From Ruminococcaceae bacterium UBA6353 (GTDB lineage: Bacteria > Bacillota > Clostridia > Oscillospirales > Acutalibacteraceae), in contig DJRT01000025.1 of the NCBI GenBank assembly GCA_002437905.1, forward strand, positions 40,027 to 104,026: a stretch of DNA of 64,000 bases, given 5' to 3'. The number at the start of each line of letters is the position of its first letter. Within the stretch, counting starts at the first letter, position 1. This document shows, piece after piece, positions 39,934 to 48,748 of this stretch. Both the position numbers and the translations under genes were made by a program. The notes under the pieces are model-generated. The model did not search any database, was not told the DNA's origin, and worked only from the letters and a program-made list of their open reading frames with translations.

Positions 39934-41802
39934 ATGTCCGCATTTTTCGATTCCCGCAGCCTTGCCCACCGCAGCCCATTCGGAGCGGTGGAGGAGGGCA
40001 CCGAGGTGCTGCTGCGCATCCGTATGCCCCGCAGCTGGGGCTGCAGCGGCGCGCAGCTGCTGATTGAGCCGGACGGCCGGCCGCGGGAACAGTGGGGCAT
40101 GTTCTGGGCCGGCATGGACGGCGACGAGCATGAGTGGTGGGATATCCGCTATACCCCCACCGCCCCCGGCGTATATTGGTACGGCTTTCAGGTCACGCTG
40201 GCGCTGGGCACCGGCTGGCTTGTCCGCCGCAGCGACGGCACCGCCGGCTATTCTTACGAAAGCCCAGGCCCCTTCTGGCAGCTGACCTGCTACGAAAAGG
40301 GTTTCACCACCCCGGACTGGCTGGCCGGCGGCGTGCTGTACCAGATATTCCCCGACCGCTTTGCCGCCAGCGGCAGCCAAAAGGCCGGCGTACCCACCGA
40401 CCGCGTGCTGCACACCAGCTGGGACGAGCCGCCCCACTGGCAGCCGGACGCCCAGGGACGCATCCGCAACAACGACTATGCCGGCGGCGACCTGGACGGC
40501 ATCACGCAGAAGCTGCCGTACCTTGCCGGACTGGGGGTCACCTGCCTGTATCTCAATCCCATTTTCGAAGCCCATTCCAACCACCGCTATGATACGGCGG
40601 ACTATACCCACATCGACCCGCTGCTGGGGGACGAGGCGGCGCTGCGCCGGCTCACCGCCGAGGCCGCCCGTCACGGCATCCGCGTGCTGCTGGACGGCGT
40701 ATTCAGCCACACCGGCGCCGACAGCGTCTATTTCAACCGCGAGGGACGCTATCCGCCGGTCGGTGCCTACAATACCCCCGCCTCCCCCTATGCCGACTGG
40801 TATGAATTCAAGTGCTGGCCGCAGGAATACCGCTCCTGGTGGGGCTTTGACACCCTGCCGGAGGTGCGGGAGCTTTCTCCGGATTTTCTTGCCTACATCA
40901 CCGGCGAACAGGGCGTGACCGCCCACTGGCTGCGGGAGGGTGCCGCCGGCTGGCGGCTGGATGTGGCGGACGAGCTGCCGGACGCCTTTCTGGAGGCGCT
41001 GCGCAGCCGGGTGAAGGCCACCGACCCCGACGCCCTGGTGCTGGGCGAGGTCTGGGAAGACGCCAGCAACAAGGAGAGCTACGGCCACCGCCGCCGCTAC
41101 CTTCTGGGGCGGCAGCTGGACAGCGTGATGAACTATCCCTTCCGGCAGGCGATCCTGCTGTTCCTCACCCAGGGGGGACGGCAGAGCTTTTTTGACCATG
41201 TGCTGAGCATTGTGGAAAACTATCCGCCGCAGGTGCTGCGCCTGCTGATGAACCACATCGGCACCCACGACACCGAACGCGCCCTGACGCTGCTGGGCGG
41301 AGAGCCATACCGCGGCCGCGGCCGCAGCTGGCAGGCGCAGCAGCGCATGACGCCGGAGCAGCGCACGCTGGGGCTGCAGCGGCTGCGGCTGGCCACGCTG
41401 CTGCAGTTTGCACTGCCGGGCGTACCCTGCATCTATTACGGCGATGAGGCCGGCATGGAGGGGTACAAGGATCCCTTCAACCGCGGCAGCTACCCCTGGG
41501 GAAACGAAGACACGGCTCTGCTGGACTGGTACCGGCAGCTGGGCGCCGCCCGCCGGGGCTGCCCGGCACTGGCGCAGGGCGATCTGCAGCCGGTCGGCTC
41601 CGGCGAAGAGGTGGTCTGCTTTACCCGCTGCGGCAATGGGCACACACTGCTGTGCGCTGTCAACCGCGGACAGCAGCTGCACACCGTGCTGCTGCCCGCA
41701 CCACCCGCCAGTACCCTGATCGCCACCGACCCAGCCCCCCACGCCGTGGAACAGGTGCTGCACCTGCCGCCGCTGTCCGGCATATGGATGACCCTGGAAT
41801 AA
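39934..41802 (+). CDS. Glycoside hydrolase family 13 alpha-glucan hydrolase (neopullulanase/maltogenic-amylase-like)
   Basis: A 622-residue cytosolic GH13 enzyme that splits alpha-glucosidic bonds in maltodextrins or related alpha-glucans. An N-terminal beta-sandwich (about 1-120) is followed by the TIM barrel with YQIFPDRF near 138-145, LDGVFSHTG (Region I), the nucleophile Asp343 in GWRLDVADE (Region II), the acid Glu372 in LGEVWED (Region III), and Asp446 in HIGTHDTER (Region IV). No signal peptide, so substrates are imported oligosaccharides. GAAAGGAG lies 9 nt before the ATG. It stands alone between terminators. Confidence 0.95.
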   Translation: MSAFFDSRSLAHRSPFGAVEEGTEVLLRIRMPRSWGCSGAQLLIEPDGRPREQWGMFWAGMDGDEHEWWDIRYTPTAPGVYWYGFQVTLALGTGWLVRRSDGTAGYSYESPGPFWQLTCYEKGFTTPDWLAGGVLYQIFPDRFAASGSQKAGVPTDRVLHTSWDEPPHWQPDAQGRIRNNDYAGGDLDGITQKLPYLAGLGVTCLYLNPIFEAHSNHRYDTADYTHIDPLLGDEAALRRLTAEAARHGIRVLLDGVFSHTGADSVYFNREGRYPPVGAYNTPASPYADWYEFKCWPQEYRSWWGFDTLPEVRELSPDFLAYITGEQGVTAHWLREGAAGWRLDVADELPDAFLEALRSRVKATDPDALVLGEVWEDASNKESYGHRRRYLLGRQLDSVMNYPFRQAILLFLTQGGRQSFFDHVLSIVENYPPQVLRLLMNHIGTHDTERALTLLGGEPYRGRGRSWQAQQRMTPEQRTLGLQRLRLATLLQFALPGVPCIYYGDEAGMEGYKDPFNRGSYPWGNEDTALLDWYRQLGAARRGCPALAQGDLQPVGSGEEVVCFTRCGNGHTLLCAVNRGQQLHTVLLPAPPASTLIATDPAPHAVEQVLHLPPLSGIWMTLE

Positions 41803-41812
41803 CAGGCGCTAT

Positions 41813-41861
41813 AAAAAGCCGGCCTACAGCGTCCGTGAAAGGACACTGCAGGCCGGCTTTT
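41813..41861. terminator. Bidirectional intrinsic terminator
   Basis: A 10-bp stem (41815-41824 with 41851-41860) that can extend by inner pairing, with A-run before and T4 after, between the GH13 gene and the convergent dnaJ gene. Confidence 0.88.
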
Positions 41862-41876
41862 GCCTTATCCGCCGGT

Positions 41877-43028
41877 TCAGCGGAAGCCTTTTTTGATTTT
41901 TTCAAAGAAGCTGGTGCGCTTCTGGTAATTCTTCTCCCCCAGCGACTCCTCAAAGCTGCGCAACAGCTTTTGCTGTTCGCTGCTGAGGTTGCGCGGGATC
42001 TCCACCGAGATTTTCAGCAGCAGATCGCCGGTGCCGCGGCCATTCAGGTACGGGATGCCCTTACCCTTCACCCGCAGCACATCACCGGGCTGGGTGCCAG
42101 CCTTAACCGTGAAGCTCTGCTTACCATCCAAGGTGGGAATATCCACCTCCGCACCAAGCGCCGCCTGCGCGTAGGTCAGCGGCAGCTCGTACCAGATATT
42201 GAAGCCGTCCCGCTCAAACAGCGGGTGCGGCCGCACCGATACCTGGATCTGCAGGTCGCCGGCCGGGCCGCCATTCTGTCCGGCATTGCCCTTGCCGGGG
42301 ATATTCAGCACCTGGCCATCGTCAATACCGGCCGGTACATTGATCCCCAGCGTCTCTGCGCGGCGCACACGCCCCTGGCCGCCACAGGTGGGACAGGGGG
42401 TCTCAATGATCTTACCGCGGCCCTGGCAGCGCGGACAGGGGGACTGCGTCTGCATCACGCCGAACGGCGTGCGCTGCTGACGGGTGACCTGACCAGTACC
42501 GCCGCACTCCGGGCAGCTTTTCGGGCTGGTGCCCTGCTTGGCGCCGGAGCCGTTACAATCGGGGCAGGTATTGATGCGCTGCACGCTGACCCGCTTTTTA
42601 CAGCCCTTGGCCGCCTCCTCAAACGACAGAATGACCGTGGCAGACGCGTCACTGCCGCGGCGGGGAGCATTGGGGTTCTGGCGGCGTGCGCCGCCCCCGC
42701 CAAACCCTCCGCCGAAGATGGAGGAGAATATGTCGCCGATATCGCCGAAGTCCACATCGACGCCACCGGCACCGCCGGGATAGCCCGCACCAAAGTTGGG
42801 ATCCACGCCGGCATGGCCGTACTGGTCATAGCGCGCCTTCTTCTGCGGGTCAGACAGCACCTCATAGGCCTCGTTGACCTCTTTGAAATGGGCTTCCGCC
42901 TCTTTGTCGCCCGGATGCAGATCCGGGTGATATTTTTTGGCCATTTGACGGTAGGCCTTTTTGATCTCATCCTCCGAGGCGCCTTTCTGTATGCCCAGCA
43001 CCTCGTAGAAATCACGCTTATCTGCCAT
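41877..43028 (-). CDS. dnaJ: Chaperone DnaJ (Hsp40)
   Basis: A 383-residue type I J-protein that delivers substrates to DnaK and stimulates its ATPase. The J domain has HPD at 34-36, followed by a G/F-rich region near 75-125 with GGGFGGGGARR, four CxxCxGxG zinc repeats near 150-215 (CPDCNGSG, CPECGGTG, CPRCQGRG, CPTCGGQG), and the C-terminal peptide-binding domains. GGAGG lies 7-8 nt before the ATG. It is the last gene of the hrcA operon. Confidence 0.97.
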   Translation of the reverse strand: MADKRDFYEVLGIQKGASEDEIKKAYRQMAKKYHPDLHPGDKEAEAHFKEVNEAYEVLSDPQKKARYDQYGHAGVDPNFGAGYPGGAGGVDVDFGDIGDIFSSIFGGGFGGGGARRQNPNAPRRGSDASATVILSFEEAAKGCKKRVSVQRINTCPDCNGSGAKQGTSPKSCPECGGTGQVTRQQRTPFGVMQTQSPCPRCQGRGKIIETPCPTCGGQGRVRRAETLGINVPAGIDDGQVLNIPGKGNAGQNGGPAGDLQIQVSVRPHPLFERDGFNIWYELPLTYAQAALGAEVDIPTLDGKQSFTVKAGTQPGDVLRVKGKGIPYLNGRGTGDLLLKISVEIPRNLSSEQQKLLRSFEESLGEKNYQKRTSFFEKIKKGFR

Positions 43029-43072
43029 AGGTATTCCTCCGAGAGTTAAAATCCGCTAACCGGAGCACGGCA

Positions 43073-43101
43073 CGGGAGCGGCGCATACCGCGCCGCTCCC
43101 G
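43073..43101 (-). promoter_or_regulatory. Stable hairpin between dnaK and dnaJ
   Basis: A perfect 12-bp GC-rich stem (43073-43084 with 43090-43101), 5-nt loop, no T-tail. It lies in the 119-nt dnaK-dnaJ gap. Without a T-run it is more likely an RNA processing or stability element that sets the dnaK to dnaJ ratio than a terminator. Confidence 0.5.
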
Positions 43102-43147
43102 GATAGACACAATCCATACTGCGTCCGCCGCTCACCGGTTACCCGGT

Positions 43148-44971
43148 TTACTGGACATTGCCGTCATAGTAGCCGTCGCTGTTGGGGGCGCTGCCATCCT
43201 CCGGCGCGGGGCCGGGCTGGGCGGCGCCATCCTGCGGTGCGCTGGCCTTATAGACCTTCTCGCTGACTGCGTAGAACGCCTTTGTCAGCTCCTCCTGCTT
43301 CGCCTTGATGGCCTCCACATCCTCGCCCTTGAGCGCTTCCTTGAGGTCATTCAGCTTCGCCTCCAGCTCCGTCTTGTCGGCGGCGTCGATCTTATCGCCC
43401 ATCTCCTCAATAGCCTTTTCGGTCTGGTAGACCATCTGGTCGGCATTATTGCGGGCATCCACAGCCTCACGGCGCGCCTTATCCTCGCTGGCGTACTGCT
43501 CAGCATCCTTCACAGCCTTCTCCACATCCTCCTTGGACATATTGGTGCTGGAGGTAATGGTGATATGCTGCTCACGGCCGGTGCCGAGATCCTTGGCGGA
43601 GACATTCACGATGCCGTTGGCGTCGATATCAAAGGTGACCTCGATCTGCGGCACACCGCGGCGGGCCGGGGCAATGCCGTCCAGGTGGAACATACCGAGG
43701 GTCTTGTTGTCCTTGGCAAATTCCCGCTCGCCCTGCAGCACATGCACCTCAACCGAGGGCTGATTATCGGCAGCGGTGGAGAAGATCTGGCTCTTCTTGG
43801 TCGGGATGGTGGTGTTGCGGTCGATGACCTTGGTCATCACGCCGCCCATGGTCTCCACGCCGAGGGACAGGGGGGTTACATCCAGCAGCAGCAGGCCCTT
43901 GACCTCGCCGCCGAGCACGCCGCCCTGCAGCGCAGCACCCATGGCCACGCACTCATCCGGGTTGATGCCCTTGAACGGCTCCTTGCCCATAAACTTCTGG
44001 ATGGCCTCCTGCACCGCCGGGATACGGGTGGAACCGCCGACCAGCAGCACCTTGTCGATCTGCGCGGTGGACAGGCCGGAATCGCTGAGCGCCTGACGCA
44101 CAGGCCCCATAGTGGCCTCCACCAGCGAGGCCGTCAGCTCGTTGAACTTTGCCCGCGTGAGGGTCATATCCAGGTGCTTCGGGCCGGTGGCATCCGCCGT
44201 GATGAAAGGCAGGTTGATATTGCTGGTGGTCGCGCCGGAAAGCTCGATCTTCGCTTTCTCCGCCGCCTCACGCAGACGCTGCATGGCCATCTTGTCGCCG
44301 GACAGATCCACGCCGGTCTCGGCCTTGAAGCTGCTGACCAGCCATTCAACGATCTTCTGATCGAAATCATCGCCGCCCAGGCGGTTGTTACCGGCGGTGG
44401 CCAGCACCTCCTGCACGCCGTCACCCATCTCGATGATGGACACATCGAAGGTGCCGCCGCCAAGGTCGAACACCATGATCTTCTGGTCAGCCTCTTTATC
44501 AATGCCATAGGCCAGCGCCGCTGCCGTGGGCTCATTGATGATCCGCTTGACCTCCAAGCCGGCGATCTTGCCGGCGTCCTTGGTGGCCTGCCGCTGGGCG
44601 TCCGTGAAGTACGCCGGCACGGTGATGACCGCCTCGGTCACCTTATCACCGAGGTATGCCTCGGCATCCTGCTTCAGCTTGGACAGGATCATGGCCGAGA
44701 TCTCCTGCGGGGTGTAGGATTTGCCGTCAATGGTGACCTTGCGGTCAGTACCCATATCCCGCTTGATGGAGGAGATGGTGCGGTCAGGGGCGGAAACCGC
44801 CTGCTGCTTGGCTACACGGCCGACGATGCGTTCGCCGTCCTTTTTGAACGCGACCACCGAGGGGGTGGTGCGGGCGCCCTCCGCATTGGGGATGACGACA
44901 GCCTCGCCACCCTCGATCACGGACACGCAGGAGTTGGTCGTACCTAAGTCAATACCAATGATCTTTGCCAT
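43148..44971 (-). CDS. dnaK: Chaperone DnaK (Hsp70)
   Basis: A 607-residue ATP-driven chaperone. The nucleotide-binding domain starts with IGIDLGTTNSCVSV and has the AYFTDAQRQATKDAG, IINEPTAAALAYG, VFDLGGGTFDVSI and VGGSTRIPAVQ motifs. The linker is followed by the substrate-binding domain and a C-terminal helical lid ending in a Pro/Ala/Asp-rich tail. The Firmicute-type gap in the nucleotide-binding domain, relative to proteobacterial DnaK, fits the length. GGAGG lies 8 nt before the ATG. Confidence 0.98.
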   Translation of the reverse strand: MAKIIGIDLGTTNSCVSVIEGGEAVVIPNAEGARTTPSVVAFKKDGERIVGRVAKQQAVSAPDRTISSIKRDMGTDRKVTIDGKSYTPQEISAMILSKLKQDAEAYLGDKVTEAVITVPAYFTDAQRQATKDAGKIAGLEVKRIINEPTAAALAYGIDKEADQKIMVFDLGGGTFDVSIIEMGDGVQEVLATAGNNRLGGDDFDQKIVEWLVSSFKAETGVDLSGDKMAMQRLREAAEKAKIELSGATTSNINLPFITADATGPKHLDMTLTRAKFNELTASLVEATMGPVRQALSDSGLSTAQIDKVLLVGGSTRIPAVQEAIQKFMGKEPFKGINPDECVAMGAALQGGVLGGEVKGLLLLDVTPLSLGVETMGGVMTKVIDRNTTIPTKKSQIFSTAADNQPSVEVHVLQGEREFAKDNKTLGMFHLDGIAPARRGVPQIEVTFDIDANGIVNVSAKDLGTGREQHITITSSTNMSKEDVEKAVKDAEQYASEDKARREAVDARNNADQMVYQTEKAIEEMGDKIDAADKTELEAKLNDLKEALKGEDVEAIKAKQEELTKAFYAVSEKVYKASAPQDGAAQPGPAPEDGSAPNSDGYYDGNVQ

Positions 44972-45068
44972 AATAATTACCTCCAGTTACTGCTTTCCCG
45001 GCAGGGTGCCGGGGTTAAGCGGATGATCAAATTTATCTAAAAAGGAATGGCTTCCTGTTTTAGCCTGT

Positions 45069-45647
45069 TCAGTTGGCTACCTTTACCATGGCGGGGCGCA
45101 GGATGCGCTCCCCCAGCTTATACCCCTTCTGGAACACTGCCGTGACGGTGTCCGGCTCCACGCCGTCGGCGTCCTCCCGCATCACCGCATTGTGCATATG
45201 CGGGTCAAAGGGCGCATTCTCGGCGGGGATCTCTTCCAGCCCCAGCTTCTGCAGCGCTTCAAGGAATTGCCGCATCACCATGTCCACACCGGCCTTATAG
45301 CCCTCACCCGGCTCGGCGGCCACCGCCTTTTCCATATTGTCCAGGCTGGTAAGCAGCCCCTTGAGCAGCTCCGCCTTGGTGAAGGCGCCGATCTGCTCCT
45401 TTTCCTGCTCAGTGCGGCGCTTATAGTTGGCGTATTCCGCCAGCATCCGCTGATACTGCTCCTTGGTATCGGCCAGTTCCTTCTGCGCCGCCTCCAGCTT
45501 TGCCTCCAGCTCAGCCGGATCGGTCTTCTTTTTGGCCTTTTTTTCCGCCTTTAGGGGCGTTTCTGCGGCCGGTTCGGCGGGTGCTGCCTCCTGTGTAGGG
45601 GCGGCCTGCTCCTGCTCCGGCTGCACCGGGGTCTTGTTCTCTTCCAT
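45069..45647 (-). CDS. grpE: Nucleotide exchange factor GrpE
   Basis: A 192-residue protein that releases ADP from DnaK. An acidic, Pro/Ala/Glu-rich tail of about 55 residues is followed by a long coiled coil (about 55-110, LEAKLEAAQKELADTKEQYQRML) and the beta-wing domain near 135-190 with NAPFDPHMHNAVM and VFQKGYKLGERILRPAMVKVA. AAAGGAG lies 8 nt before the ATG. Confidence 0.97.
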   Translation of the reverse strand: MEENKTPVQPEQEQAAPTQEAAPAEPAAETPLKAEKKAKKKTDPAELEAKLEAAQKELADTKEQYQRMLAEYANYKRRTEQEKEQIGAFTKAELLKGLLTSLDNMEKAVAAEPGEGYKAGVDMVMRQFLEALQKLGLEEIPAENAPFDPHMHNAVMREDADGVEPDTVTAVFQKGYKLGERILRPAMVKVAN

Positions 45648-45691
45648 GGGATCGTCTCCTTTATTTCGGCCGTTGCCGGTGATTGGTGGGG

Positions 45692-46747
45692 TCAGTGCTT
45701 TTCGTCCGTCGGGTCGTCAAACAGTTCGCCCAGCAGCTTGCCCACGGCATTGGCAAAATACTCAATGCGCGGGATGGCATCGGCGTAGCTCATCCGCACG
45801 GGGCCGATAATACCGATCGTGCCGGTGCCACGGGAACCAAGCGAATAGTGGGTCACGATCATGCTGGAGCCGGTCAGCTCCGGCAGCGCATCGCTGCCCA
45901 GTACCACCTGCAGGCCGGCGTTCGGCTGGTGGGAAAGCACCTCGCCAAGCTTCTGCCGCTCGGACAGGAAGCCCATCAGCGACCGCGCACGGTCCAGCTC
46001 GTAATCCGGATGCCGCAGCAGATTCAGCTGCCCGGAAAGCATCACCTCGGAGGCGGCACATTCCTGCGCCAGCTCGTAGAACGCGGACAGGATCGGCGCC
46101 ACCGCCAAACCGGCGTCGCCCAGCTCCATCAGGATCTCCTGCATAGCCTGCAGGGTCACGCAGGAAAGCGGGCGGCCGAGGAACCGTCTGGAAAGGTAAT
46201 CCGACAGCGCCACGGTAACGGCGCTGGGGATATCCCGCTGGCAGCGGCACATCCGGGTGCGCAGGGTGCCGGCCTCCGGCACCAGCACCACCGCCATGCT
46301 GCGCGGGGACATCTGCATCACATCAATGCGGCTGATGGTGCTGTCCGCCTGCTCCGGCTGGGCAGCCACGGCGACATAGCCGGTGGCATCCGCCAGCGCA
46401 CGGGAGGCATCCTCCAGCAGCTGCAGCGGGTCGCCGGCGGCGCCCGCCAGCACCCGGTCAATGTAGTTGCGGTCCCGCTCGGGCAGCGGGTTGCGGTGCA
46501 TCAGCCGGTCGATATACAGCCGGAAGGCCTTGGCCGTGGGCAAACGCCCCGCCGAGGTATGCGGCTGCTCCAGGTAGCCGGCGGCTGTCAGCGCCGCCAT
46601 ATCATTGCGAATGGTTGCGGAGGAGACACAGTTATCCAGCATCTCGGCCAGCACCTTGGAGCCGACCGGTTCGCCAGTCTGGATATAGCTCTCAATGATC
46701 AGAGCCAGAATGCGGCTTTTCCGCTCATCCAACTCGGCCGTTTGCAT
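45692..46747 (-). CDS. hrcA: Heat-inducible transcription repressor HrcA
   Basis: A 351-residue repressor that binds CIRCE operators and needs the GroEL chaperonin to stay active. The N-terminal winged helix is at about 5-75 (RKSRILALIIESYIQTGEPVGSKVL, SSATIRNDMAALTAAGYL), followed by the dimerisation and GAF-like domains. The longest frame begins in the CIRCE and is rejected; the ATG at 46747 has AAAGGAG at 9 nt, whereas the ATG at 46756 directly abuts it. It is the first gene of the operon and controls itself by the CIRCE at its promoter. Confidence 0.96.
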   Translation of the reverse strand: MQTAELDERKSRILALIIESYIQTGEPVGSKVLAEMLDNCVSSATIRNDMAALTAAGYLEQPHTSAGRLPTAKAFRLYIDRLMHRNPLPERDRNYIDRVLAGAAGDPLQLLEDASRALADATGYVAVAAQPEQADSTISRIDVMQMSPRSMAVVLVPEAGTLRTRMCRCQRDIPSAVTVALSDYLSRRFLGRPLSCVTLQAMQEILMELGDAGLAVAPILSAFYELAQECAASEVMLSGQLNLLRHPDYELDRARSLMGFLSERQKLGEVLSHQPNAGLQVVLGSDALPELTGSSMIVTHYSLGSRGTGTIGIIGPVRMSYADAIPRIEYFANAVGKLLGELFDDPTDEKH

Positions 46748-46770
46748 CTCCTGCATCTCCTTTCTGTATT

Positions 46771-46797
46771 TTAGCACTCTACATCTCCGAGTGCTAA
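46771..46797. promoter_or_regulatory. CIRCE operator of the hrcA-grpE-dnaK-dnaJ operon
   Basis: Perfect TTAGCACTC (46771-46779), 9-nt spacer, GAGTGCTAA (46789-46797), just downstream of the hrcA -10 region. The two arms are identical to those of the CIRCE at htpG. Confidence 0.97.
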
Positions 46798-46801
46798 GCA
46801 T

Positions 46802-46830
46802 AGCTTACCACTTCCCATTCCGGCTGTCAA
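46802..46830 (-). promoter_or_regulatory. Promoter of hrcA operon
   Basis: Minus-strand TTGACA (46825-46830), 17-nt spacer, TAAGCT (46802-46807) as a weak -10; the CIRCE begins right after it. Confidence 0.7.
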
Positions 46831-46882
46831 TAGGCAATTGTGAACTCTTTGTTAAACCTGCGAAATATTTTTGATCAACCGC

Positions 46883-46911
46883 TTGTATCTTGCGCGCTTT
46901 TCCGGTATACT
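46883..46911 (+). promoter_or_regulatory. Promoter of the 85-residue protein gene
   Basis: TTGTAT (46883-46888), 17-nt spacer, TATACT (46906-46911), divergent from hrcA. Confidence 0.7.
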
Positions 46912-46980
46912 ATTCTCAGATGCTGTAACAGTGCATCAATGATACATAGACTATCACAAGCTCACAAGGAGGGGTTCTCT

Positions 46981-47238
46981 ATGACCGAAGGCGTTCAGAT
47001 CCATGACTTTGATTTCAACAAGCTGATGGAGTTTGTGGCAAAGGCCAAGGGCGATGTGTTCCTGAAGACCACTGAGGGAGATGTGCTGAATTTGAAAAGC
47101 CGTCTGACCCAGCTGATGGTGCTGTCCGGCGCGATCTCGCAGGGCGTGATCGACGAGGCGACCGTCGTCTGCAAGGATATGGATGATGAGTCCGCGCTGT
47201 TCCGCCTGAATCTTTACCGCGACGGCGAGAGCAAGTAG
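46981..47238 (+). CDS. Small conserved-looking hypothetical protein
   Basis: An 85-residue soluble acidic protein with no Cys-rich or membrane segment; the N-terminal half (VQIHDFDFNKLMEFVAKAKG) and the middle (LKTTEGDVLNLKSRLTQLM) look like a compact alpha/beta fold. ACAAGGAGG lies 8 nt before the ATG at 46981, and a promoter and terminator frame the gene, so it is real. It stands next to the hrcA operon but faces away. I do not recognise a family. Confidence 0.8.
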   Translation: MTEGVQIHDFDFNKLMEFVAKAKGDVFLKTTEGDVLNLKSRLTQLMVLSGAISQGVIDEATVVCKDMDDESALFRLNLYRDGESK

Positions 47239-47250
47239 AGCCAACAACAA

Positions 47251-47295
47251 AAATGCGTCCCCGTTTCCGAAAAGGAAGCGGGGGCGCATTTTTTG
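47251..47295 (+). terminator. Intrinsic terminator after the 85-residue protein gene
   Basis: A long stem (47251-47268 with 47274-47291) with one G-T-type mismatch, followed by T6. Convergent with the next gene, so probably bidirectional. Confidence 0.9.
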
Positions 47296-47305
47296 TCAGG
47301 AAAGC

Positions 47306-48031
47306 TCAACCCTCATCCATCGGGGGCTGCAGGGGCGTGGCCGGTGCCTGCGGCACAGCCGGCGTCGGCACAGGAGCCACCGGCGAGGCCGGGCAGCCGC
47401 CCGGCTCACGGCCGCCGGCCGCAAACAGGAAGAACGGCATGGTGACCGGCACCAGAATGCTGAGCACCAGATACACGGCGGCGTTTTCCGGCACGAACAG
47501 GCGATACACCTGGTACAGCGCCATGTACTCAAACACCGCCGTAGCCAGCGCGATCAGCACCAGCAGCGCACTGACCACCAGCACAATGCCGAAAAAGCCG
47601 AGCATAGCGTCCTCATCCACATACCGATAGCCAAAACCGATGATCCACCGCGCGCCGACCACGGTAACCGCTGTTGCCAGCCCGCCGCCAAGCAAGGCCG
47701 TCAGCGCACTGCCAAGCGGCAGCAGCACATGGAAGGGCAGCGCCTTTTTGCCATAGGCAACCGCACCGCGCTGCGCCAGCCGGCCGAGATAGTACAAATT
47801 CACAAAGGGGATAAACACCAGACCGGGATACCGCATGCGGCACTTGCCCGCCATACGGTAAAGACCAAGGCTTTCGAAAATATACAGCACCAGCCCAACC
47901 AGCAGCCCCACAGCGAGGGCCGCCAGGAACACCGCGCCGAAAATGCCGAGCACCTGCTCCAGATCCGCCAGGTCTGCGCTGCCGGGATCAATGGCGCCGC
48001 CCCATTCCCCATAAACATCAAAATCGTACAT
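47306..48031 (-). CDS. Membrane protein of unknown function
   Basis: A 241-residue protein with about four or five helices (near 28-50, 68-85, 100-130, 140-165 and 175-200) and a Pro/Ala-rich C-terminal tail (about 205-241). The GLYRMAGKCRMRYPGLVFIPFVNLYYLGRLA segment near 56-87 resembles the conserved part of DUF5684-type or similar signal-peptidase-like membrane proteins, but I cannot name the family. AAGGAGG precedes the ATG. Confidence 0.75.
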   Translation of the reverse strand: MYDFDVYGEWGGAIDPGSADLADLEQVLGIFGAVFLAALAVGLLVGLVLYIFESLGLYRMAGKCRMRYPGLVFIPFVNLYYLGRLAQRGAVAYGKKALPFHVLLPLGSALTALLGGGLATAVTVVGARWIIGFGYRYVDEDAMLGFFGIVLVVSALLVLIALATAVFEYMALYQVYRLFVPENAAVYLVLSILVPVTMPFFLFAAGGREPGGCPASPVAPVPTPAVPQAPATPLQPPMDEG

Positions 48032-48121
48032 AAAAAGCCCTCCTTATGTCGTTTGATCGGTCTTCCGTTAAAAAGTATAGCACACATTTCCCCGCACCGC
48101 AAGCTCTGTGCAGGGGGCGCC

Positions 48122-48748
48122 TCACCCCGTGCAGAGGCTGTTCAGGTACTCCTCCACGGCAAAAGCCTCCAGCGGGCTGTCCGCCCGCAGATACAGCGGG
48201 TGGTGCGGGTGCCCCTTTTTGCTGCGGCGGCCGGCCGTAACCCACTGCGCGCCGTATTCCTGCCCAATGGCGATCATATCCCGCAGGCACGCCGGCAGAT
48301 AGGGCCGCTTTTCAATAATGGTGCCCCATGCCGCCCACACCACCGGGGTATCGGCGCTCTGCTCCAGCACATAGCGGAAGGCCGCCATGTTTTCCTCATG
48401 CAGCCGGCGATTGCACAGCGCATCCATATGGTCGGGATCGGTGGCGCGCTGGGCATACACATTGAACATGGTAAAGCTGTCAAAACCACCGTTCTGCGCC
48501 ACCCGCTCCACCGATTTGAGGGTATTATCCAGCGCACCGGGAACGGCAGTGGAGGGATTGATGCCAATGCAGATCAGCGGCCGGCGGCCGCGCGTGCCGA
48601 GGATATACCGGTAGGGCAGCAGCGTGCAGGGCACATACAGCCACTTTTCCCGGTCATAATCGCAGGGGGCGGTACGCTGCTGCTCCAGGGCGGCCGCAAA
48701 AGGCTGCACGGTCAGCGTATCGGTATCCGCCGTTGGAATGTACATCAT
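48122..48748 (-). CDS. DUF1643 domain protein
   Basis: A 208-residue cytosolic protein of the DUF1643 family: PLICIGINPSTAVPGALDNTLKSVERVA near 60-85, FTMFNVYAQRATDP near 93-106, VVWAAWGTII near 137-146, and HPHHPLYL near 180-187. The function is unknown. The ATG at 48748 overlaps the stop of the beta-helix protein gene by 4 nt and has GGGAGGGG 8 nt upstream, so the two are co-translated. It ends a three-gene operon. Confidence 0.85.
   Translation of the reverse strand: MMYIPTADTDTLTVQPFAAALEQQRTAPCDYDREKWLYVPCTLLPYRYILGTRGRRPLICIGINPSTAVPGALDNTLKSVERVAQNGGFDSFTMFNVYAQRATDPDHMDALCNRRLHEENMAAFRYVLEQSADTPVVWAAWGTIIEKRPYLPACLRDMIAIGQEYGAQWVTAGRRSKKGHPHHPLYLRADSPLEAFAVEEYLNSLCTG

Noticed and set aside
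39913..41763. A 616-residue minus-strand frame opposite the GH13 gene
   Set aside because: Antisense shadow; the GH13 frame has all four catalytic regions and a promoter and ribosome-binding site.
46748..46801. Longer HrcA starting in the CIRCE
   Set aside because: The operator and transcription start lie there; a strong Shine-Dalgarno supports 46747.
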